NCBI GenBank assembly: GCA_002591745.1
Contig: PDLQ01000007.1
Span: 1 to 64,000, forward strand
Direction of reading: 5' to 3'
DNA length: 64,000 nt
Source of the DNA: Lewinellaceae bacterium SD302
GTDB lineage: Bacteria; Bacteroidota; Bacteroidia; Chitinophagales; Saprospiraceae
Below, one piece after another: positions 57,575 to 64,000 of the stretch (position 1 is its first letter; the number at the start of each line of letters is the position of its first letter). The position numbers and the translations under genes are program-made. The notes below the pieces were generated by a model, which was given only the letters and a program-made list of their open reading frames with translations, made no database searches and had not been told where the DNA came from.

Positions 57575-58051
57575 TTAGAATAGATCATCATATTTGCTTC
57601 CCTTCGGTGGGTCGCGGCGTAGTGGTTCTGCGGGAGGCGGCGGCGGCGGCAGGTCCATGTCGATGATCTCGGAATCGATCTCTTCGTAGTCGATCAGTTC
57701 ACCGTCGCGTCGGGTTACCATTTCTTCACGGGCCTTGTTCATTTTACGCTTGAAGAGTGCCTTGCCTAACAAATAGACAGAAACGAGGGGAAACAGTACT
57801 ATGCTAAATACTCCTGCTCCCACGCCGAGCATCCAGTTGCGCTTGAACAGGTCGTAAATGCTGTTGGCGTAATTGGTGAAGACTTTGTGGTCGATGATCA
57901 ACGAAGCGAGGAAGATCAGGGGAGCCAGTGACCAGAGAATCGAAAAGACGAAACTCGCCAACTTGAACAATAGGTAAAAGACTACCACGGCAAACAAAAT
58001 GCCGATGATGCCACTGAAGGGAGATCCGTTGGATTGACGTTGTTGAAACAT
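57575..58051 (-). CDS. inner membrane protein of unknown function
   Basis: The 158-residue protein has three or four hydrophobic helices (IIGILFAVVVFYLLFKLASF, SLAPLIFLASLII, VGAGVFSIVLFPLVSVYLLG). The C-terminal tail is acidic then proline-rich (DMDLPPPPPPAEPL), typical of a cytoplasmic interaction tail. It is probably co-transcribed with the glycosyltransferase gene, whose start may overlap its end. No family is recognised. Confidence 0.55.
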   Translation of the reverse strand: MFQQRQSNGSPFSGIIGILFAVVVFYLLFKLASFVFSILWSLAPLIFLASLIIDHKVFTNYANSIYDLFKRNWMLGVGAGVFSIVLFPLVSVYLLGKALFKRKMNKAREEMVTRRDGELIDYEEIDSEIIDMDLPPPPPPAEPLRRDPPKGSKYDDLF

Positions 58052-58146
58052 AATGGTCGTTTATACAAACGTTACTATAACCAACTTAACGGGTTCCAGG
58101 TTGGTTGCTTTCGACGAAGTTAACGGGAAAGCTGATGAATGACCCA

Positions 58147-58156
58147 CAAGTAGCAA
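58147..58156 (+). repeat. dispersed core repeat, copy 19 (partial)
   Basis: CAAGTAGCAA, one A short of the core, lies next to the terminator of the M36 gene. It is the weakest copy. Confidence 0.45.
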
Positions 58157-58193
58157 TAAAAACGCCCCGAATAATCGTCAGATCATCCGGGGC
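58157..58193 (-). terminator. intrinsic terminator of the M36 peptidase gene
   Basis: On the minus strand a 12-base stem with two G-U pairs (GCCCCGGATGAT with ATTATTCGGGGC) encloses a 6-base loop and is followed by GTTTTTATTG. Confidence 0.85.
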
Positions 58194-58217
58194 GCATTTG
58201 CTGGTTGGTATTACGAT

Positions 58218-61200
58218 CTACTTGATCGTCACTTTCTCGGTGTACGTACGGTCGGCAGCAACTACTTGTACCAGGTAAACCCCGGCAGCCAGGTTACTGG
58301 TATTAAAAACGGTAGAATTCGTTCCGTTAACCAGGCTCAGGCTTTTGCGTGCAATCACCCGGCCTTCTACGCTCATAAGTTGAACGCTGGCAGCTTCACT
58401 AAACTGACTGCTCATGCTGACGTTTATGAAATCACCGGCAGGGTTGGGGTAAACACTCATCTGGCTAATTCCGGAAACTGTTTCATTGAGGTCGGAGGAA
58501 ATGTCGGTGTCGACCAATACTCCACCTTCCTGGCCAAAGCCTTCGTTGAAGTCACCTTCGGCGGTGGTTACAGTCGCTTTCCCGTTATAGCGGAAAACAT
58601 CCATCAATTCAATATTGTCGATGTACCAGCCCGGAGTGGGGAAGCCAGGGTCGGCAGCTCCACCGTTATCGGAACCGAAGCGCCAGCGCATCAGGACATC
58701 CAGTCCGGCAAATTCAGAGAGGTCAACGAGCACCTCCCGCCATTGTGCGGTGCGCCCCCAGTATGCATCGCGGTCGAATACACCACTACTGAAGGCAGAA
58801 GCCTGCACTTCTCCCCGGTACTTGCCGCGGATCAGACGCTCGTTTCCTACGTTTGCCCAGCTTTGGCCGTTATTGATCGAAATCTCCATGATACCACCGT
58901 CAAAAACGGCTTCGGAATTATACAGGGTGTAGAAACGAACACCGGGAGCCTCGCCTTCCAGCGAAAGTGGTTCGGTCAGGTAAAGTACCTGGTCGTTGGC
59001 CGCTTCTACGTTGGGTACGAACCAGGCAAAATTACCCTCGAAATCAGTTCCCTGGGATAGTTCCCATTGAGCATTGCCCTGGTTGTTTAAGGTTTCCGTA
59101 GTCCAGGCATCATCGCCGTTTTCGCCACCGTCGAATAGGAGTCTAACGCTGTGATCAATGGAAGTCTCGGCCGAGTAAGTGACCTGAAGCAGTTCCTCTT
59201 CGCCCGGCAGCAGTTCAGGTATGGTAAAACTCAGTTCGCTGTCCGTGAGGGTGAAGTCTGAGACACCTTCTACGCTACTTTCTAAAACAATTAGGGAGGC
59301 GGGAATCTCATCGGTGACCACAACATCGGTTACGGCCTCATCCTTGTCATTGCGGACGGTAAGCCGGACGTTGAATGACTCACCAAGTTCTACCGTAGTT
59401 ACGCTGGTTTCTTTAATAACTTTTACGGTCGGGATACAGGAAGGTGGCAGGTCGAAAGCTTCTTCGCCATCGTTCTTGTCTAATCCGCTACCCTGGTCGG
59501 CGCTGAAGCCGAGGCCACGACGGGCGAAAGCTTCCCAGATAGTACACTGGTTGGCACCGCCGTAAATGAGCATGTCGGCAGCCAGGATACCGTCGCGCCC
59601 GTCTACCATGCCGGGGTTGCATTTGGTTTGCTTCAGACCTTCGATAACCAGGCGTACGGCAATGTTATTGCCCAACTCGCCATTGATCAGGTCTTCGTCA
59701 AAACCGTGGACGTCCACCAGTGCCCAGTACATATCCCAGAGAGTAGTAGCCCAGATTTCTCCCAGGGGGTGAGGAGTGCCGGAGGTGATTACGTCATCGT
59801 AGGTAAAGTCATTGACGAACATATTGTTAGAGTAAGGCTGGCGGCGGATTCCGCTACCGTTTGGTCCCTGACCAAGGGCAAAAGTACCGATGCCCCGGGG
59901 CTCTCCGCCGGTAGGAATACCCGTAGCCCCGTTGAGGGGACTGGAGGCCAGCGCGAAGAAATCGGACCAACCTTCACCCATTTGCTCCTGGTTGGTAAGA
60001 CAGCTGGTATTGCCAGGGCCACCGACCAGTCGGTTGCTGATACCGTGTCCGAGTTCGTGGGCTACGATACCATTATCGAAATCGCCGTCGATGCCTTGCA
60101 GTTCGGGAAAACGAATGATCACCTTCTCGCCATCAGCCAGGGCAGCGCGTATTTCAATACAATCAGACTCCCGCAGCATGATGGCCGGAATGTCGGGGTC
60201 TTGCCCGTCGACACCAGCACCCATGGTGATCAGTTGATTCTCGGGGTTGCAAATGATGGCGCCAATGGCTCCGGCTGCTTCGGCGTTTAACGTCTTTTGT
60301 TCAAATGTACAGCCACCGCGCAGGATCAGCGCAATATGCCCGTTCACTTCATCGGGGTTAGCAACTGCCTCACAGGTCAGCAAAGAATCGTTGGTCCCAT
60401 CGTAGGCCAGGGCGATTTCTCCGGTCAGGTCACTAAAGCCGGCCGCCGGACCAAAGGCCGCAGTTCCTACTGGGTAGCTGCCCGCAAGATCGCTGGGTTC
60501 CGTGATAACTGCACCCCCCGTGCCACCATTGGTCCAGATAAACATCTGCATTCGACCGGAGCTGCCGTCGGGTGGAGTTCCGAAGTTGGCATTGTTGGTG
60601 CCGGAGCCGTCCTGGGCCTCGGCGTTAACGGGGTCACCACCCAGGCCGCCCATATCGTAGTTGTTTTGCTGGAAATTGCCGGAAGCGGCGTCGAAGCCGT
60701 GGTGCCAGGTAAAATCGTGCAGCATATTGTTCATGTAGAAAAGCTGGGTGACTGCCGCGGGCAATAGCTGGGAAAGGCTTCCATTGTCTTCGTAGAAGAA
60801 ATCGAATTCCAATTCTTCGCCTCCATCCACGTCCAGCCCCGTGTCTGGAGCGTTGTCAGCGTTACGGTCGGCGTAGGCAGAGACGTTATTGCCGCGGGTG
60901 ATGGTAAAATCAGCTCCCTCTTCGCCGTCGACGTCGTGCCAGCCGAAAGGAGAAGCCTCCAGGTCGGCGGGCTCACTGATGAGTTCGCGTCCGGCAGCAT
61001 TGGGGGCATCGATGCCGAAAGGAAACACATTATAGACTGATCCGTCGGTGATCACAGTTTCCAGCAAGGACTCGTGGACCGGCAGATTCGGGTTCAGTGC
61101 CGGCAATTCACCAAAACAGTCGCGACCATGACGGTGAGCAACTTTCTCCGCTCCCGCTTCCGGTACATCGAAGCTACAGTAGACGGTCTGGTTGAAGCGT

Positions 61201-61811
61201 TGTACCGGCAGTCCGGTTGCGGCATCTACCTGTACCAGCCAAAGGTCGGCGGTATTGCGCTGCTCCACGAAAATTTGCCAGACGAGGCGCAACTCACGGT
61301 CGGCGTTCAGCCGGCCAATCAGGAGCTGGGCGGTCAGGTGATTGGCTGAAGCGCTGGCCCAACTAAAGACGAGCTTGTTGCCCTGTTGGGTCAGTCGCAC
61401 CGGTTGTCCGGCAGCATTGATGTTCAGTGAGGCCACGGCGGCCATTACGGCATCTTGGGCACTAACGGAGGGGCTAACCGCTCCGGGCAGGCGATTTTCC
61501 AGGTCGGCAACGAAATTGTTAGTCTGAAAACGCAGTTCACCAGTTCGGTCGAAGTGCAAGCCGGCCAGGGCATTCTGCACGGCTACGCCTTCAAAGAATT
61601 GCTGGACGTAAACGTGGGTGACCTCACCGGAGACGTAACTGTTATCCACCCGTAGTTCGGCTACATCGGTGGAACTAAGGCCGTGTTCGGCGAAATTAAC
61701 TTTGAGTTCCCGCAATGCGGACTCCTCGGCGGCGGTGGTGGATTGTGCCACCAGCGATTGGGCTCCGGCAAGTAACAGGAGCAATAAAAAAATAGTTAGC
61801 TTCTTGATCAT
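58218..61811 (-). CDS. M36 fungalysin-type metallopeptidase with type IX secretion tail
   Basis: The 1197-residue exported protein has a signal peptide, an FTP-type propeptide, then the M36 catalytic domain with the zinc motif VAHELGHGISNR near residue 585 and the third ligand in QMGEGWSDFFAL. A protease-associated insert (ALILRGGCTFEQKTLN) precedes the catalytic centre. A DUF11-like bacterial Ig fold (SFNVRLTVRNDKDEAVTDVV) follows. The end, SVYPNPAGDFINVSMSS onward, is the type-A sorting signal of the type IX secretion system. The enzyme degrades proteins outside the cell. Confidence 0.9.
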   Translation of the reverse strand: MIKKLTIFLLLLLLAGAQSLVAQSTTAAEESALRELKVNFAEHGLSSTDVAELRVDNSYVSGEVTHVYVQQFFEGVAVQNALAGLHFDRTGELRFQTNNFVADLENRLPGAVSPSVSAQDAVMAAVASLNINAAGQPVRLTQQGNKLVFSWASASANHLTAQLLIGRLNADRELRLVWQIFVEQRNTADLWLVQVDAATGLPVQRFNQTVYCSFDVPEAGAEKVAHRHGRDCFGELPALNPNLPVHESLLETVITDGSVYNVFPFGIDAPNAAGRELISEPADLEASPFGWHDVDGEEGADFTITRGNNVSAYADRNADNAPDTGLDVDGGEELEFDFFYEDNGSLSQLLPAAVTQLFYMNNMLHDFTWHHGFDAASGNFQQNNYDMGGLGGDPVNAEAQDGSGTNNANFGTPPDGSSGRMQMFIWTNGGTGGAVITEPSDLAGSYPVGTAAFGPAAGFSDLTGEIALAYDGTNDSLLTCEAVANPDEVNGHIALILRGGCTFEQKTLNAEAAGAIGAIICNPENQLITMGAGVDGQDPDIPAIMLRESDCIEIRAALADGEKVIIRFPELQGIDGDFDNGIVAHELGHGISNRLVGGPGNTSCLTNQEQMGEGWSDFFALASSPLNGATGIPTGGEPRGIGTFALGQGPNGSGIRRQPYSNNMFVNDFTYDDVITSGTPHPLGEIWATTLWDMYWALVDVHGFDEDLINGELGNNIAVRLVIEGLKQTKCNPGMVDGRDGILAADMLIYGGANQCTIWEAFARRGLGFSADQGSGLDKNDGEEAFDLPPSCIPTVKVIKETSVTTVELGESFNVRLTVRNDKDEAVTDVVVTDEIPASLIVLESSVEGVSDFTLTDSELSFTIPELLPGEEELLQVTYSAETSIDHSVRLLFDGGENGDDAWTTETLNNQGNAQWELSQGTDFEGNFAWFVPNVEAANDQVLYLTEPLSLEGEAPGVRFYTLYNSEAVFDGGIMEISINNGQSWANVGNERLIRGKYRGEVQASAFSSGVFDRDAYWGRTAQWREVLVDLSEFAGLDVLMRWRFGSDNGGAADPGFPTPGWYIDNIELMDVFRYNGKATVTTAEGDFNEGFGQEGGVLVDTDISSDLNETVSGISQMSVYPNPAGDFINVSMSSQFSEAASVQLMSVEGRVIARKSLSLVNGTNSTVFNTSNLAAGVYLVQVVAADRTYTEKVTIK

Positions 61812-62034
61812 CGTAGAATGGTTGTTCGTCGCCCGAAGGGTGGGCGAAAAGTAAGTGCCAAGCTTCTATTAAAGCTGGCGATAAATAGTTGTAGGAAGGA
61901 GTATATAAGCTCAAAAAGAATTCGAATGCTGGATATATAGGGCTGAATGCTGGATAAAGAGTTATCTATTGTTCATTTATATCCCCAAACTTAATAAACG
62001 TGGGGCATCCAACCATGCTCTTCTTAACTTTGCG

Positions 62035-62042
62035 ACGGGATA
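62035..62042 (+). promoter_or_regulatory. -7 promoter box upstream of GHL10-type gene
   Basis: TAACTTTG fits TAnnTTTG and gives a leader of about 32 bases. No clear -33 element is present. Confidence 0.4.
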
Positions 62043-62080
62043 TTGACAAATATTCGTCTTTTTCTGACAATCTTAGCCAC

Positions 62081-63643
62081 ATGAAATACCTGAAATTCCT
62101 TGTATTTGCCATCATTCCACTAGTAGCAGCTTTTGTGTTTTCCACTCCCATTGCTACTTTGTTAGCCAAAATAGGGGGGACTGACAAAGTAGCAGTGGCT
62201 CTGGCCCCGGCCCGGGAAATGCGGGGCGTATGGATGTCTACGGTACTGAATATTGATTATCCCCAGCGGCCGACGGTCGATCCGGCCACCCTCCGGTCCG
62301 AATTTAAGTCTCAGTTGACACGGCTTAGAAAAATCGGTATCAACGCAATTTTTGTGCAGGTGAGGCCGACGGGAGATGCGATATATCCCTCCAAGCTTGT
62401 ACCCTGGTCGAAGTGGCTGACCGGCCGCCAGGGTATTGCTCCGGGCTCGGACTTCGATCCTCTGGCCTATATGATCAAGGAAGCCCACGCTCAGGGAATG
62501 GAGTTTCATGCCTGGATCAATCCTTACCGGGTTAGTATGGACCTGGAAACTTACAATCTGTCGTCCAAACATATTTATAATCAGCACCCGGAGTGGGTGA
62601 AGCAGTACGGCCAGAAACTCTACCTCGATCCCGGTATCCCGATGGTGCAGGATCACCTGATGGAAGTGGTAGAGGAAATTTTGGTCAATTACCCGTTAAA
62701 TGGTATCCACTTCGACGATTATTTCTATCCTTACCCCGAACCCGGGCAGTTTTTTCTTGACCAGGAATCCTTTGATCTCTACGGTACTCGTTTCGAAACT
62801 AAAGAAGACTGGCGGCGGGACAATGTAAATACTTTCGTAAAACGGGTTTCCGATCTGATCGAACGGAAAAAGCCCTGGGTGAAATTCGGAATCAGTCCGT
62901 TCGGTGTCTGGCGCAACAAGAATCGTGACCCCAATGGCTCCGATACCAGGGCCTGGGCCACGAGCTATGACGACCTTTACGGAGATGCGCTCGGGTGGGC
63001 GGCCAATGGTACGGTAGACTACCTGGTGCCCCAGCTTTACTGGAACATCGGCTTTGAAGTGGCCGACTACGCCCACCTGGTAGAGTGGTGGACCAGCAAC
63101 GTCAACTACCGTACCAAACTCTACGTAGGGCACGCAGCCTATAAAGTAGGTAACAACCGCGAACTGGCCTGGAATGACCTGGAGGAAATCCCCCGCCAGA
63201 TCGACTTGAATCGCCGTAACAAACGCATTTCCGGAAGTATGTTTTTCAGTGCCAAATCATTACTGACCAGCCCCATTGGGCTTGATGCGCGCCTGAAGGA
63301 TATTTACGTGGATCGTCGCCTGGTACCAGAACAACCAGATGCCCCCGGAGCCCGCCCGCTGAGCCCGAGACTGGGCAAGGTGAAAGCGACTGAGCGCGGT
63401 CAACTATTGGTATGGGATGTGGAAAAGGCCGTGCCCCAGGATGATCTACCTTACTACTTTGCTATCTACCGTAAGATGGAGGAAAGCGAACCCTTTGAGT
63501 TGATTCACGTCACGCCTTTCGGTCAAAATTGCCGCCGATTACACTTTTACGACGAAGAAAGTACTGGCGGTACACCGATCTACGAGGTGAGAGCAGTGGA
63601 TCGTTTTCACCGGGAGAGTCGTACTGATGAGCTTTTACCTTAA
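62081..63643 (+). CDS. GHL10/DUF187-family glycoside hydrolase-like lipoprotein or exported protein
   Basis: The ATG at 62081 starts a signal segment (FLVFAIIPLVAAFVFS). Residues EMRGVWMSTVLNIDYPQR near residue 45 and GINAIFVQVRPTGDAIYPS are diagnostic of the GHL10 / DUF187 family, and GIHFDDYFYPYPEP near residue 210 likely carries the catalytic acid. The 520-residue enzyme is predicted to act on glycans, perhaps peptidoglycan-related. The N-terminal linker, just after the signal peptide, is made of an inverted pair of core repeats (IATLLAKI then TDKVAVA) and so has no counterpart in the conserved family. Confidence 0.8.
   Translation: MKYLKFLVFAIIPLVAAFVFSTPIATLLAKIGGTDKVAVALAPAREMRGVWMSTVLNIDYPQRPTVDPATLRSEFKSQLTRLRKIGINAIFVQVRPTGDAIYPSKLVPWSKWLTGRQGIAPGSDFDPLAYMIKEAHAQGMEFHAWINPYRVSMDLETYNLSSKHIYNQHPEWVKQYGQKLYLDPGIPMVQDHLMEVVEEILVNYPLNGIHFDDYFYPYPEPGQFFLDQESFDLYGTRFETKEDWRRDNVNTFVKRVSDLIERKKPWVKFGISPFGVWRNKNRDPNGSDTRAWATSYDDLYGDALGWAANGTVDYLVPQLYWNIGFEVADYAHLVEWWTSNVNYRTKLYVGHAAYKVGNNRELAWNDLEEIPRQIDLNRRNKRISGSMFFSAKSLLTSPIGLDARLKDIYVDRRLVPEQPDAPGARPLSPRLGKVKATERGQLLVWDVEKAVPQDDLPYYFAIYRKMEESEPFELIHVTPFGQNCRRLHFYDEESTGGTPIYEVRAVDRFHRESRTDELLP
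62151..62161 (-). repeat. dispersed core repeat, copy 20 (in CDS)
   Basis: TTGCTACTTTG followed by TTAGCCAAAATA, giving the full flank on the minus strand. It is the left arm of a hairpin with copy 21. Confidence 0.88.
62185..62195 (+). repeat. dispersed core repeat, copy 21 (in CDS)
   Basis: CAAAGTAGCAG with ACTGA on the left and TGG on the right. With copy 20 it makes a stem of about 18 bases around a 14-base loop inside the coding sequence. Confidence 0.88.
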
Positions 63644-63741
63644 CGGGGCAATATCAGTTGAGGGGCAACCAAAAATTATTAACTTACAAAAAGTGACGGC
63701 GTAATATTTCAACGTCTAAAGCACGTACTAAACCTACAATC

Positions 63742-64000
63742 ATGCAAAACTTTAAAGCCTACGTTTTCAGTTTTCTTTTCCTGGCGATGATCGCTTTAGC
63801 CGGTACTCAGGTACACGCTCAGGTAACCACCACTCAGATGAGTATGAGCCAGGGTAATCACCCGGCCATGACGCTCGAACTACCCGGCGCGGATGCCAAA
63901 ATGGTGGAAAAGATGTGGGTCGACTACACCAAGGACGAAATCCGCAAAAGCAAGACCAAGAAAGACCGCAAAAGCAAGGAATACCAAACCCTCAACGTTG
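63742..64000 (+). CDS. exported protein of unknown function (partial)
   Basis: The frame from ATG 63742 runs off the window end. A signal peptide (VFSFLFLAMIALAGTQVHAQ) is followed by a basic, lysine-rich segment (KDEIRKSKTKKDRKSKE). There is too little for a family assignment. It starts 98 bases after the GHL10-type gene and may be co-transcribed. Confidence 0.6.
   Translation, partial: MQNFKAYVFSFLFLAMIALAGTQVHAQVTTTQMSMSQGNHPAMTLELPGADAKMVEKMWVDYTKDEIRKSKTKKDRKSKEYQTLNV

Overview
This 64 kb window is a chromosomal segment of a Bacteroidota bacterium, most likely from the Saprospiria/Lewinella-type lineage; the genus is inferred from overall flavour only. The evidence is a SusC/SusD system, a secretion-type-IX C-terminal sorting tail, a lipoprotein LptC, CarboxypepD_reg-type TonB receptors, several TAnnTTTG -7 promoter boxes, general absence of Shine-Dalgarno sites, and the gene order tuf - tRNA-Trp - secE - nusG - rplKAJL - rpoB - rpoC.

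Layout. 1-170: tail of an unknown gene (perhaps a transposase) and half of a hairpin-rich repeat. 171-10.6 kb: a DEDDh exonuclease, two MbnP-like lipoproteins, two di-haem peroxidases, a TonB receptor and a DUF5689 lipoprotein. This looks like a surface metal/redox locus. 10.7-21.4 kb: housekeeping and accessory genes (TrmN6-like methylase, lipase, alpha/beta hydrolase, orphan TRAP binding protein, degenerate transglutaminase/TPR protein, MFS exporter, HPRT, M28 peptidase). 21.4-29.8 kb: a long regulatory region with a candidate small RNA, then SusC and two tandem SusD-like lipoproteins, an unknown secreted protein and a TonB C-terminal domain protein. 30.2-46.1 kb: XerC, HPF, four tRNAs, tuf, a broken and an intact tRNA-Trp, secE, nusG, rplK, rplA, rplJ, rplL, rpoB, rpoC. 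46.4-47.2 kb: a small unknown gene followed by a decayed paralogue. 47.5-64 kb: a double DUF1080 protein with a Tat-type Gfo/Idh/MocA oxidoreductase (a probable 3-keto-glycoside pathway), a CotH-type protein, LptC with an unlisted 45-residue membrane protein, PurE, acyltransferase, lipid kinase, glycosyltransferase, a large M36 metallopeptidase with a type IX tail, and a GHL10-type glycosidase.

The most unusual feature is not a gene. An 11-base core (CAAAGTAGCAA and close variants) inside a roughly 25-base consensus occurs 21 times, on both strands and often as inverted pairs. Most copies lie between genes, but five are inside coding regions. Chance would give about 0.03 exact copies of an 11-mer in a window of this size. 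Two further families of structured repeats are present: about 220-base arrays of small hairpins around a long central stem, with a shared loop motif, and palindromes near the tRNA genes. These, the candidate small RNA at 21637-21729 and the 26-base perfect palindrome at the first peroxidase are the best leads for undescribed biology.
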